Source: Neorhizobium huautlense
GTDB taxonomy: Bacteria; Pseudomonadota; Alphaproteobacteria; Rhizobiales; Rhizobiaceae
Direction of reading: 5' to 3'
NCBI RefSeq assembly: GCF_030811685.1
Contig: NZ_JAUSRF010000003.1
Location: forward strand, 348,303-412,302
DNA length: 64,000 nucleotides
Shown here: in pieces, positions 46,422-55,408 of the stretch
Position numbering within the stretch: the stretch's first letter is position 1
Layout of the letters: each line of letters starts with the position of its first letter
Position numbers and translations under genes: made by a program
Notes under the pieces: model-generated
Told to the model about the DNA's origin: nothing
Database searches by the model: none
Seen by the model: the letters and a program-made list of their open reading frames with translations, nothing else

Positions 46422-46633
46422 TCCGCTGAATTCGGGCGGGCAGGCGTGATGTCATGCGGGCCGGGCGGGCCGTAGACGATCTGGTAAGCCCAAACCATGA
46501 AGCCATAGCTGGCGACGGTGCCAACGGCGACGACAGGCCAGATTCCAAACGCAAGCACCACGAAAGTCAGGAGTTCGCGGCGGCGCCGTTGGCGGAAACT
46601 GGCTTTCTCCGCTAGTGTTCTGGTGTCGTTCAT
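46418..46633 (-). CDS. napE: NapE small membrane protein
   Basis: 71 residues with a basic cytoplasmic N-terminus (FRQRRRRELLTF) and one membrane helix (about 21-48, VVLAFGIWPVVAVGTVASYGFMVW). NapE is a small membrane component of unknown role at the head of many nap operons. The ATG at 46631-46633 is used; a GTG four codons earlier is possible. First gene of the operon; a Crp/Fnr-type box lies 69 bases upstream. Confidence 0.9.
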   Translation of the reverse strand: MNDTRTLAEKASFRQRRRRELLTFVVLAFGIWPVVAVGTVASYGFMVWAYQIVYGPPGPHDITPARPNSAE

Positions 46634-46701
46634 GCAGGCATCCACTTCGTACGGATCGAAGACATTTGCTTATGGTTTATGCAAAACGCGCCCAGGCCTC
46701 T

Positions 46702-46715
46702 TTGATCCAGAGCAA
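46702..46715. promoter_or_regulatory. Candidate FNR/FixK/NnrR-type box for nap
   Basis: TTGATCCAGAGCAA fits the Crp/Fnr-family pattern TTG-N8-CAA exactly and the FNR consensus TTGAT-N4-ATCAA with one mismatch. It is 69-82 bases before the napE ATG, suited to a class II site. An oxygen- or nitrogen-oxide-sensing regulator is expected. The same gap serves the divergent mogA, about 160 bases away. Confidence 0.6.
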
Positions 46716-46873
46716 TGTGAAATGACAAAATGCTGAATTTATAAGCGTTCCGGTTTGCGTTTCATCGGTCGACAGGGTTTTTTTTTGTGATTGTAGATCA
46801 TATTTTATGCATTTCGAAGACAATTGGGTTTTGGTAAGCCACGCGCTCGCGCCGCTGATTGACGGATGCTGAG

Positions 46874-47392
46874 ATGAGAATTTTTGTCGTGACGATTTCG
46901 GATCGCGCCAGCCGTGGTGTCTACGAAGATATCAGCGGACCTGCGATCGAGACCTGGCTGAGGGCGGCAATCACCAGCCCTTATGAACTGACGCGGGTGG
47001 TCATTGCGGATGGCGTGATGTCGGTCCGCGATACGCTTGTCGATCTGAGTGACAACCAGGGTGCGGAACTTGTGTTGACCACCGGCGGTACGGGCCCATC
47101 GCCGCGCGATCAGACACCGGAAGCGATGGCGCAGGTGCTGGAAAAAGAATTGCCGGGTTTCGGTGAGTTACTGCGGCGTGAAGGGTTAAAACAGACCCCG
47201 ACAGCCATCCTATCCCGTCAGACAGCCGGTACACGCGGAAAAACATTCTTTCTTAATCTACCGGGCAAACCAGCGGCCATAAAAATGTCTCTGGACGCCG
47301 TTTTTCCGGCGATACCATATTGCCTCGATCTGATCGGGGCAGGGTATATCGAAACCGATCCCGCCGTGGTGACGAGCTTCAGACCGGCATAG
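46874..47392 (+). CDS. mogA: Molybdopterin adenylyltransferase, MogA type
   Basis: A 172-residue MoCF-domain protein of molybdenum cofactor biosynthesis. It starts RIFVVTISDRASRGVYEDISGPAI and has the signature LVLTTGGTGPSPRDQTPEA and NLPGKPAAIKMSLDAVFPAI. MogA adenylates molybdopterin before molybdate insertion. The ATG at 46874 is preferred to a TTG five codons earlier. It is divergent from nap, and NapA and the downstream NasA both need this cofactor. Confidence 0.93.
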   Translation: MRIFVVTISDRASRGVYEDISGPAIETWLRAAITSPYELTRVVIADGVMSVRDTLVDLSDNQGAELVLTTGGTGPSPRDQTPEAMAQVLEKELPGFGELLRREGLKQTPTAILSRQTAGTRGKTFFLNLPGKPAAIKMSLDAVFPAIPYCLDLIGAGYIETDPAVVTSFRPA

Positions 47393-47700
47393 TCGCGGTG
47401 AGCGGGTCACGACCTGTTCCCGAAAAATTCTCCACTCCAAGGCTTTTCAAAGGGTGGAGGGGGCAGGAGTTCCGACCCTTATCTGCCGAACTGCACACAC
47501 ATGAACATACGTTAGCCCTCGGGCTATTTGGCCGCTGTCTCCAACGACGGCATCTGCAATGGGCGGCGCGTCAACCCCGCAGTCGGTCATATGGCGTGGC
47601 TCGCTCCACCCAAGTTCAACTCACCATGAAAAGCCTACCGAGCGTGGCATTCGGAAGCTAAAGCAAAGACAAAAAGCATGGCCAAGGATTACAGTCCCAC
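47393..47700. other. Intergenic region without a supported gene
   Basis: 308 bases between the convergent mogA and cysG genes. Open frames here have no ribosome site and unfamiliar sequence. A six-base hairpin (CTCCAC/GTGGAG at about 47431-47460) could act as a weak terminator, but no T-run follows. Confidence 0.5.
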
Positions 47701-49164
47701 TCAGCAGTGCGACTGAGCGATACGGAAATCGGTATGTCTCATCTGGTCATGAAATACGGCGCCGACCCCCACAAGGACGGGTTGGTCAAAGCCGATATCG
47801 CGCATCCCCGCGCTCAGCGAACCCAGATTTCCTAGCCATCTCTTTTCGTTTTCGCGTGTCAGTGATTGCACGATGGCTACCGGCGTGTTGGCGGAAAGGC
47901 CGGCATCCTGCAGCTTTTCGGCAAGTTCGCGGGCTGTCCGGCCGGCCATGTAATAAATTGTTGTTGTATGCGGGTCGGCAAGCCCTGCCCAATCCAGATG
48001 ATCCGGCAGGACGCCCTTGCGGGAGTGCCCGGTGACAAAACGCACCGATTGTGCATGATCGCGATGCGTGAGAGATATGCCGAGACGTGAAGCCATGGCG
48101 CAGGCGGCTGTAATGCCCGGCACGACATCGACGGAAATGCCGGCATCCTGCAGGCACGCAATTTCTTCACCGGCACGGCCAAAAATCATCGGGTCTCCGG
48201 ATTTCAGACGTACCACGCGTTTTCCGGCCTTGGTCAGCGTCAGCATCATGTCGTTGATATCGTCCTGACGGCAGCTTTCCCGGCCGCCGCGCTTGCCGAC
48301 CAGCATGCGTTTTGCCTCGCGGCGGGCAAGTTCCAGCACTTCGTCCGACACCAGATCATCGAAGAGGATGACATCGGCGGCCTGCAAGGCGCGCACGGCC
48401 TTCAGGGTCAGCAATTCAGCATCACCCGGGCCGGCACCGACGAGTGTCACCTGTCCCCTGTCTTGCGCGGGTGCCGCGCCATGCATGGCGTCGTCCAGAA
48501 CCGCGGCTTCGCTGCTCGCATCCGGTGCAGCACGAAAGGCACGATCGACGAAACGTTCCCAGAATGCGCGTCGTTGAGGACCGGGCTGAAGCCGGTCATT
48601 GATGGTTTCCCGCAGCCGCTGGGCCATTTCGGCCCAGCCCCTGAGCGATAGCGGCAGCAATGTCTCGATCTTTCTCCGGATCGCCTGTGCGAGGATGGGG
48701 GCTGCGCCATCCGTCGAGATCGAGACCACGACCGGCGAACGGTTGACGATCGAGCCGAACTGGAACTGGCAGAAGGCAGGTTTGTCGATCACATTGACCG
48801 GCACGCCCATTTCGCGCGCGGTGTCGAAAAAGGCTTGCGCCTCTGTCTCGGTTTCGCAGTCGCCAATGGCCAGTGTGGCACCTTCGAAGGCGGCTGCTGT
48901 CCATTCCGTATGGTAATGGATGAGACAGCCCTGCGGATGATCCGTACCACGCGGGATCAGGGTCGCGAATGTCTCAGAGAGGCTTGCGGCATGAACATGG
49001 ACGTGCGCACCGCAAGCGGCCAGCAGTTCGGCTTTCCATGCGGCGGCCTCCGATCCGCCGGCAACGATGACACGACGGCCTTCCAGCGCCCAGAAGACGG
49101 GCAGCTTTGCCAAAGGCGCCATTCGCGCCGGTGTTTTATTCCGCGGCGGCTGCAAGACATCCAT
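47701..49164 (-). CDS. cysG: Siroheme synthase (uroporphyrinogen methyltransferase/precorrin-2 dehydrogenase-ferrochelatase)
   Basis: 487 residues with two fused enzymes. The N-terminal Met8/SirC part (LPVFWALEGRRVIVAGGSEAAAWKAELL, VNVIDKPAFCQF, STDGAAPILAQAIRRKIE) oxidises precorrin-2 and inserts iron. The C-terminal SUMT part (VTLVGAGPGDAELLTLKAVRALQAADVILFDDLVS, RLKSGDPMIFGRAGEE, PGITAACAMASRLG) methylates uroporphyrinogen III. The start at 49162-49164 overlaps the nasA end by 29 bases. Its product siroheme is the cofactor of NirB, encoded two genes upstream. Confidence 0.94.
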   Translation of the reverse strand: MDVLQPPRNKTPARMAPLAKLPVFWALEGRRVIVAGGSEAAAWKAELLAACGAHVHVHAASLSETFATLIPRGTDHPQGCLIHYHTEWTAAAFEGATLAIGDCETETEAQAFFDTAREMGVPVNVIDKPAFCQFQFGSIVNRSPVVVSISTDGAAPILAQAIRRKIETLLPLSLRGWAEMAQRLRETINDRLQPGPQRRAFWERFVDRAFRAAPDASSEAAVLDDAMHGAAPAQDRGQVTLVGAGPGDAELLTLKAVRALQAADVILFDDLVSDEVLELARREAKRMLVGKRGGRESCRQDDINDMMLTLTKAGKRVVRLKSGDPMIFGRAGEEIACLQDAGISVDVVPGITAACAMASRLGISLTHRDHAQSVRFVTGHSRKGVLPDHLDWAGLADPHTTTIYYMAGRTARELAEKLQDAGLSANTPVAIVQSLTRENEKRWLGNLGSLSAGMRDIGFDQPVLVGVGAVFHDQMRHTDFRIAQSHC

Positions 49165-51793
49165 CGATGATCCCCCTGATTTCGGCGCGGCAGGAGCCGC
49201 AGTTCGTTCCGGCATTGGTTTCGCGGCCGACGGCCTCGACACTGTGGCAGCCGCCGCGAATGGCGGAGATGATGCGATTGACGCCGATCAAATAACAGGA
49301 GCAGACGGTGGCGCCGGGATCGGGCTGGTCCGCTCCGGGTCGGCCAGCGATAATGGCAAAGCGCTTGCGCAGGTCGAAATGGGGCGACTGCAACTGGCCG
49401 ACTGCCCAGTTGCGCGCGACGGCGACCGGCTGGCGCGAGAGAAAAATGGTGGCCAGCAGCCTTTCACCATCGAAAAAGGCCAGACGCTGTTCGCCGGATT
49501 GTCGATCGGCATAACCGAGCGGCTCGATACCGGCCGAGATGCCGAACGCCGCGCGGCACCACCTCGTCCAATCCTCGACAGGTTCCTGAAATGCCAGTTC
49601 TGCGCGCCAGCCACCTTCCGCCTTGGCGATCGCCCAATAATCGGCCGAGAGGGCGACGGGTTTCGCAGAGGAAACCGCGAAACCGTAAACTTCCGCCTCA
49701 AATCTACGTGCGGCAATCGCGACATTTTTTGCAGCGGGCTGGCCGGAGACCGGATCGGTCAGCGGTGACACCAGCGTGTCGATCCGCGCCGTGGCAGCGA
49801 ACTGGTCGTTCCAGTGCATGGGAACGAAAACGTCGCCGCGCGCCTGTCGTTCGCTCACAAGAACACGGGTGATGACCGTGCCGTGCGGGCTTTCGAGTTT
49901 GACCAGATCGGCGGGGCGGAGGCCGATGTCCATCGCATCACGTGGATGAAATTCGGCAAAAGGTTCTGCGATATGGGCGGAAAGCCGAGCACTCTTTCCT
50001 GTCCGTGTCATCGTGTGCCAGTGATCGCGGATGCGGCCGGTATTGAGCGTCAGCGGGTATCGGGCATCCCTTCGATCCGTTTCGACCGGCGCCTCCACGG
50101 CAATAAAACGCGCCTTGTTATCGGCATGGTAAAAGCCGCCATCGGCGAAAAAACGGGTTTCTTGCCTTACTCTGCCGGTCGGCTGTGGCCATTGGAATGG
50201 CTTGAGCTCGCCGTAGGCCGTTGCATCCATGTCGGCGTAGGCGCCGATATCAAAATCACGGCTACCATCATTCTCGAAGGCCGATAGCGCTGCGTGTTCG
50301 GCAAAAATCTGCACTGGCGTCGTGTAGGCAAAGCCGTCAAAGCCCATACGCCGGGCGATTTCGGCCACTTGCCACCAGTCTGCCTTTGCCTCGCCGGGGG
50401 ATGCCAGAAAGCTACGTTGCCGTGAAACCCGCCGTTCGGAATTGGTGACGGTGCCGTCCTTTTCGCCCCAACCGAGCGATGGCAGCAGCACATGTGCATG
50501 TAGGGTCGTGTCGGTCTCGCGCAAGATGTCCGACACGACGACGAAGGGGCAGGCTTCGATCGCTGCCCTGACCGCATCGGCATCCGGCATGGAAACGACC
50601 GGGTTGGTCGCCATGATCCACAAAGCCTTGATGCGGCCGTCGGCGACAGCCTTGAACATATCGACCGCCTTCTGGCCGGGTTTTGTCGCGATCGTCGGAG
50701 AAGCCCAGAAGCGCTGCACCCGGTCGCGGTCCTCCGGGTTTTCGATGGCCATATGGGCGGCCAGCATGTTTGCGAGCCCACCCACCTCGCGGCCACCCAT
50801 GGCGTTCGGCTGGCCGGTCAGCGAAAACGGCCCCATGCCCGGTCGGCCGATCCGCCCGGTCGCCAGATGGCAGTTGATGATGGCGTTCACCTTGTCGGTG
50901 CCGGAAGACGACTGATTGACACCCTGGCTGTAGCAGGTGACGGTTTTTTCGGTGGTCTCGAACAGGTGGAAAAACCGCTGTAATTCCTCCGGTGTCAGGC
51001 CTGTGCGTTCCGTGAGCGCTGGCATGGAGAGCATCGCGGCAGCTGAGACTGCCGCGCCAAACCCCTGGGTGTGGGCCGTCACGTAATCGGGGTTCAGTGC
51101 CGGGCTTTTTGCAAGATGCGCCAGCAGGCCCAGAAACAGCGCCACATCGCCGTCGGGCCTGATCGCCAGATGCAAGTCGGCGATGTCACAGGTCATCGTT
51201 CGGCGCGGATCGATAACGACTATCTTCATGTCTGGCCGCGCCGTTTTCGCCGCAGCCAGTCGCTGGTAGAGAACCGGGTGGCACCATGCCAAGTTCGAGC
51301 CGGTGAGGATGACCAGATCGGCGAGTTCGAGGTCTTCATAAGTGCCGGGCACCGTGTCCGACCCGAATGCGCGACGGTGCCCGGCCACCGACGAGGCCAT
51401 GCACAGCCGCGAGTTGGTGTCGATATTGGCCGAGCCGATAAACCCTTTCATCAGCTTGTTGGCGAGGTAATAGTCTTCCGTCAGCAACTGGCCGGAGACG
51501 TAGAAGGCGACGGAATCTGGTCCATGCTCGGCAATCGTCTGCGAGAATTTTGCCGCCACCAGATCCAGCGCCGTGTCCCAATCCGCCCGCTTCCCGCCGA
51601 TTTCGGGATAGAGAAGTCGCCCGTCGAGATCGATCGTTTCGGCAAGCGCCGACCCCTTGGAACAGAGCCGGCCAAGATTGGCCGGATGCTCCGGATCGCC
51701 CTTTACGGTGACCGTGCCGGTATTGGCCACCGTGGCGATAACGCCGCAGCCGACGCCGCAATAGGGGCAGGTTGTTTTTGTCTCGACGGGCAT
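49136..51793 (-). CDS. nasA: Assimilatory nitrate reductase catalytic subunit
   Basis: An 885-residue cytoplasmic bis-MGD molybdoenzyme with no Tat signal. The N-terminal 4Fe-4S motif is CPYCGVGCGV with the fourth Cys in GRLCSKG. Molybdopterin domain landmarks include SRLCMASSVAGH, LTGSNLAWCHP and SQGVNQSSSGTDKVNAI. The C-terminal 60 residues are a BFD-like [2Fe-2S] domain (CSCYLIGV ... NCGSCR) that accepts electrons. It reduces nitrate to nitrite for assimilation. Six bases separate it from nirD. Confidence 0.95.
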   Translation of the reverse strand: MPVETKTTCPYCGVGCGVIATVANTGTVTVKGDPEHPANLGRLCSKGSALAETIDLDGRLLYPEIGGKRADWDTALDLVAAKFSQTIAEHGPDSVAFYVSGQLLTEDYYLANKLMKGFIGSANIDTNSRLCMASSVAGHRRAFGSDTVPGTYEDLELADLVILTGSNLAWCHPVLYQRLAAAKTARPDMKIVVIDPRRTMTCDIADLHLAIRPDGDVALFLGLLAHLAKSPALNPDYVTAHTQGFGAAVSAAAMLSMPALTERTGLTPEELQRFFHLFETTEKTVTCYSQGVNQSSSGTDKVNAIINCHLATGRIGRPGMGPFSLTGQPNAMGGREVGGLANMLAAHMAIENPEDRDRVQRFWASPTIATKPGQKAVDMFKAVADGRIKALWIMATNPVVSMPDADAVRAAIEACPFVVVSDILRETDTTLHAHVLLPSLGWGEKDGTVTNSERRVSRQRSFLASPGEAKADWWQVAEIARRMGFDGFAYTTPVQIFAEHAALSAFENDGSRDFDIGAYADMDATAYGELKPFQWPQPTGRVRQETRFFADGGFYHADNKARFIAVEAPVETDRRDARYPLTLNTGRIRDHWHTMTRTGKSARLSAHIAEPFAEFHPRDAMDIGLRPADLVKLESPHGTVITRVLVSERQARGDVFVPMHWNDQFAATARIDTLVSPLTDPVSGQPAAKNVAIAARRFEAEVYGFAVSSAKPVALSADYWAIAKAEGGWRAELAFQEPVEDWTRWCRAAFGISAGIEPLGYADRQSGEQRLAFFDGERLLATIFLSRQPVAVARNWAVGQLQSPHFDLRKRFAIIAGRPGADQPDPGATVCSCYLIGVNRIISAIRGGCHSVEAVGRETNAGTNCGSCRAEIRGIIDGCLAAAAE

Positions 51794-51799
51794 GGCGTC

Positions 51800-52132
51800 T
51801 TACTCCGCCGCTTCCAGCATCACCGCTTCGAGTGCGATGAACAGTTTTCCGTCTTCGTTTCGGATCGGGATCACCCTTACCTCGCCCTCATCGGCACCCA
51901 GCGCCTTGCCGGTTTCGAGCGAGATCACCCAGTTGTGCATCGGGCAGGTAACGGACGTGCCATGCACGATGCCTTCCGATAGCGGCCCGCCTTTGTGCGG
52001 GCAGCTGTTTTCGATCGCATGCGCCGTATGTTCGTCACTGCGAAAAACCGCGATCTTCATATTCGGCGTCTTCACGCAACGTGCACCGAGAAGCGGGATG
52101 TCGGCAATATTACCGATCGGAAACCAGTTCAT
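51800..52132 (-). CDS. nirD: Nitrite reductase small subunit
   Basis: A 110-residue Rieske-type protein (NirD family) with CPHKGGPL and CPMHNW supplying two Cys and two His for the [2Fe-2S] cluster. Two ATGs are available; the inner one (52130-52132) is preferred because GAGGAG is six bases ahead of it, whereas it directly abuts the outer ATG at 52138. It works with NirB in NAD(P)H-dependent nitrite reduction to ammonium. It follows nirB by 11 bases. Confidence 0.93.
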   Translation of the reverse strand: MNWFPIGNIADIPLLGARCVKTPNMKIAVFRSDEHTAHAIENSCPHKGGPLSEGIVHGTSVTCPMHNWVISLETGKALGADEGEVRVIPIRNEDGKLFIALEAVMLEAAE

Positions 52133-52143
52133 GTCCATCTCCT

Positions 52144-54594
52144 CTATTCCGCTGCCTGATGGAAACCGACCGTCGCCATCGGTTTGAATTCATGCTTGTC
52201 TTTGCCGGACACCCGTTCCGACCACGGATCGACCTGCGCGAATTTCTGGCTGAAAACGAAGCGGTCGTAATAGGTGCGCCGCTTGTCGTGATCCGCCATG
52301 ATCTGCCGGCGGATTTCCTCAAGCCCGATACGCTTGGCCCATTTGTATATGCGCTCCAGATAACGGCCCTGTTCGCGGTACATCTGGGCAAGCGCCACGA
52401 TATGTTCGAGCGCTTCGTTTTCGGTATGGACCAGCCCAAGAACCTCGGTGCCCTTGATGTCGAGACCGGCGGCGCCGGCGAAATGGATCTCGAAACCGCT
52501 ATCGACGCAGATCACGCCGATGTCCTTGCAGGTCGCTTCGGCGCAGTTGCGCGGACAGCCGGAGACAGCGAGTTTCAGCTTGGCCGGCGTCCACGAACCC
52601 CACATGAATTTTTCGAGCCTTATGCCGAGCCCGGTGGAATCCTGCGTGCCAAAACGGCACCAATCGGAACCGACGCAGGTTTTGACCGTGCGCAGGCCCT
52701 TGGCATAGGCCTGACCGGAGACGAACCCGGCCTTGCCGAGATCGGCCCAGACGGCCGGCAGATCTTCCTTCTCGATACCGAGAAGATCGATGCGCTGGCC
52801 GCCGGTCACCTTCACCATCGGGATTTCAAACTTGTCGACCACATCGGCGATGGCGCGCAGTTCAGCAGCATTGGTGACGCCGCCCCACATGCGCGGCACG
52901 ACCGAATAGGTGCCGTCCTTCTGGATATTGGCGTGGACACGCTCGTTGATGAAGCGTGACTGATAATCATCGGCATATTCATCCGGCCAGTCGCAGACGA
53001 GGTAATAATTGAGCGCCGGCCGACATTTGGCGCAGCCGCAGGAGGTCTTCCATTCCAGTTCCTGCATCACGGCCGGAATTGTTTTCAGGCCCTTGGCCTT
53101 GATCAGGCGGCGCACGTCGTCATGGCCAAGCTCGGTGCAGGGGCACATCGGCTGTACGGCTTTCGGATTATAGGCATCGCCCAGCGTCAGGCTCATCAGC
53201 TGTTCGACAAGCCCTGTGCAGGTGCCGCAAGAGGCGGACGCCTTGGTGTGGGCGCGCACTTCATCCAGCGAGGTCAGCCCTTTCGCCGTGATCGTCGAGG
53301 TGATCTTGCCCTTGCATATGCCGTTGCAGCCGCAGATTTCCGCATCATCCGGCAAGGCTGCAACGGCCGCCATAGGGTCCAGCGGAGCGCCCCCCTGATA
53401 GGCCTGGCCAAAGATCAGCGTGTCGCGCATGTCGGAAATGTCGACGGCCTTTTTCTTCAGATCGTTGAACCATGCGCCATCGCCGGTTTCACCGTAAAGC
53501 ACGGTGCCGATGATACGGTTGTCCTTCAGGACAAGGCGTTTGTAGATGCCGGCCGTGGCATCGCGCAGAACGATTTCCTGCCGGTCGTCGGCATCGGCAA
53601 AATCACCGAGCGAATAAAGATCGATGCCGGTGACTTTCAGCTTCGTCGGGGTATCGGAATGCACGAAGGCGGGTTTGCCGTCTCCCGCCAGATGCGAAGC
53701 GGCGATACGCGCCATTTCGTAAAGCGGCGCGACAAGGCCGTAAACCATGCCGTCCACCTCGGCGCATTCGCCGAGCGAATAGATATCGCCATCCGAGGTC
53801 TGCATGCCGGCATCAACGACAATGCCACGATTGACGGCAAGGCCCGCATCCTTGGCCAGTCCGATATTCGGGCGGATGCCGACGGCCATCACCACCAGCG
53901 TTGCCGGAATGATGCGGCCATCGTCCAGCTCGACGCCCTCGACCTTGCCGTCGCCGATCACGGCCTTTGTATTGGCCTTGCAGATGACCTTGATTCCGCG
54001 ATCCTCGACCGCTTTCTGCAGAAGATAACCGGCGGCCGGATCGAGCTGGCGCTCCATCAGCGTCGGCATGACATGCAGCACGGTCACATCCATGCCGCGT
54101 TGCGCCAAGCCGGCCGCGGCTTCGAGGCCGAGAAGACCACCGCCGATGACGACGGCCTTTTCGCGTGACTGCGCTGCAAGCAGCATCGCTTCTACATCGT
54201 CGAGATCGCGGTAGCTGATCACGCCCGGCAGGTCCTTGCCGGGAACGGGGATAATGAAGGGCACCGAGCCGGTGGCGATCACCAGCTTGTCGTAGTTTTC
54301 GGTAACGCCGTGATCCGATGTGACGGTTTTTGCCGTGCGGTCGATGGCGACGATTCGGTGGCCCTTGTAGAGCATGATGCCGTGATCGATGTACCAGCCG
54401 TCGCCATGGATGACGATCTGTTCATAGGTCTTTTCGCCCGAGAGGACAGGCGAGAGCATGATGCGGTCGTAATTGACGCGCGGTTCGGCGTTAAAGATGG
54501 TGACCTGGTATTGGCCGGGAGCCTGTTCGAACAGGTGTTCCAGCATGCGGCCCGGCGCCATGCCATTGCCGATGATGACGAGTTTCTGGGTCAT
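52144..54594 (-). CDS. nirB: NAD(P)H nitrite reductase large subunit
   Basis: 816 residues. The N-terminal FAD/NAD half has KLVIIGNGMAPGRMLEHL and VVIGGGLLGLEAAAGLAQRG. Two BFD-like cysteine-rich regions follow (CGCNGICKGK ... CGTCTG and CPCTELGH ... CGCAKCRP). The C-terminal sulfite/nitrite reductase domain carries siroheme/4Fe-4S ligands TCVGSDWCRFG and SGCPRNCAEATCKD. It reduces nitrite to ammonium in the cytoplasm. The ATG at 54592-54594 gives the standard start, five bases after the nrtC stop; the longer frame overlaps nrtC. Confidence 0.95.
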   Translation of the reverse strand: MTQKLVIIGNGMAPGRMLEHLFEQAPGQYQVTIFNAEPRVNYDRIMLSPVLSGEKTYEQIVIHGDGWYIDHGIMLYKGHRIVAIDRTAKTVTSDHGVTENYDKLVIATGSVPFIIPVPGKDLPGVISYRDLDDVEAMLLAAQSREKAVVIGGGLLGLEAAAGLAQRGMDVTVLHVMPTLMERQLDPAAGYLLQKAVEDRGIKVICKANTKAVIGDGKVEGVELDDGRIIPATLVVMAVGIRPNIGLAKDAGLAVNRGIVVDAGMQTSDGDIYSLGECAEVDGMVYGLVAPLYEMARIAASHLAGDGKPAFVHSDTPTKLKVTGIDLYSLGDFADADDRQEIVLRDATAGIYKRLVLKDNRIIGTVLYGETGDGAWFNDLKKKAVDISDMRDTLIFGQAYQGGAPLDPMAAVAALPDDAEICGCNGICKGKITSTITAKGLTSLDEVRAHTKASASCGTCTGLVEQLMSLTLGDAYNPKAVQPMCPCTELGHDDVRRLIKAKGLKTIPAVMQELEWKTSCGCAKCRPALNYYLVCDWPDEYADDYQSRFINERVHANIQKDGTYSVVPRMWGGVTNAAELRAIADVVDKFEIPMVKVTGGQRIDLLGIEKEDLPAVWADLGKAGFVSGQAYAKGLRTVKTCVGSDWCRFGTQDSTGLGIRLEKFMWGSWTPAKLKLAVSGCPRNCAEATCKDIGVICVDSGFEIHFAGAAGLDIKGTEVLGLVHTENEALEHIVALAQMYREQGRYLERIYKWAKRIGLEEIRRQIMADHDKRRTYYDRFVFSQKFAQVDPWSERVSGKDKHEFKPMATVGFHQAAE

Positions 54595-54599
54595 GGTGG

Positions 54600-55397
54600 T
54601 TACTCCGCGGCTTCGACGAAGCGGTGGCGTTCGTAGAGGAATTTCAACACGGCCTCCCGGCACTTGAGGTAGGTGCGGTCGGATGCCAGCTCGATGCGAT
54701 TGCGAGGGCGGGTGATCGGAACGTCCAGCAGCTCGCCGATATGGGCGGCCGGTCCGTTGGTCATCATCACGATGCGGTCGGAGAGCAGCACGGCTTCGTC
54801 GACGTCATGGGTGATCATCACCATCGTGTTGCCAAGGCGGGCATGGATCTCCATCACCGCGTCCTGCAAATGGGCGCGGGTCAGGGCATCGAGTGCACCA
54901 AACGGTTCGTCGAGCAGCAGGATCTTTGGTTCCATCGACAGCGCACGCGCAATGCCGACGCGCTGTTTCATCCCGCCGGAAATCTCCGAGGGACGTTTGT
55001 CCCTGGCATGCGCCATCTGCACAAGATCGAGATTGCTCATCACCCAGTCGTGGCGCTCAGCCTTGCTTTTCACCGAGCCGAACACCTTGGAAACGGCGAG
55101 ATTGACGTTTTCATAAACTGTCAGCCAGGGCAGCAGCGAGTGGTTCTGGAAAACGACGGCGCGTTCCGGCCCCGGCGCGTTGACCTCGCGGTTTTCCAGA
55201 AGCACTGCACCTGATGAGACCGGGGTAAGCCCGGCGATCAGGTTCAGCACTGTCGATTTCCCGCAGCCGGAATGGCCGATGATCGACACGAACTCACCCT
55301 TGGAAATCGTCAGGTTGATGCCCTTGAGGACTTCGGTGCGCACGCCACCGCGCTCGAAATTTTTGTCGATATGGTCGAGTTTCAGATAGGCGTTCAT
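54600..55397 (-). CDS. nrtC: Nitrate ABC transporter ATP-binding protein
   Basis: A 265-residue ATPase of the nitrate/sulfonate/taurine group. Walker A GHSGCGKST (about 38-46), Q-loop VFQNHSLLPWLTVYENV, signature ISGGMKQRVGIARAL, Walker B KILLLDEPFGALDALTR, H-loop ITHDVDEA. The C-terminal NrtA-like extension of cyanobacterial NrtC is absent, as usual in proteobacteria. The ATG at 55395-55397 lies 11 bases after the nrtB stop. Confidence 0.93.
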   Translation of the reverse strand: MNAYLKLDHIDKNFERGGVRTEVLKGINLTISKGEFVSIIGHSGCGKSTVLNLIAGLTPVSSGAVLLENREVNAPGPERAVVFQNHSLLPWLTVYENVNLAVSKVFGSVKSKAERHDWVMSNLDLVQMAHARDKRPSEISGGMKQRVGIARALSMEPKILLLDEPFGALDALTRAHLQDAVMEIHARLGNTMVMITHDVDEAVLLSDRIVMMTNGPAAHIGELLDVPITRPRNRIELASDRTYLKCREAVLKFLYERHRFVEAAE

Positions 55398-55408
55398 GAT
55401 TGCTCCCC

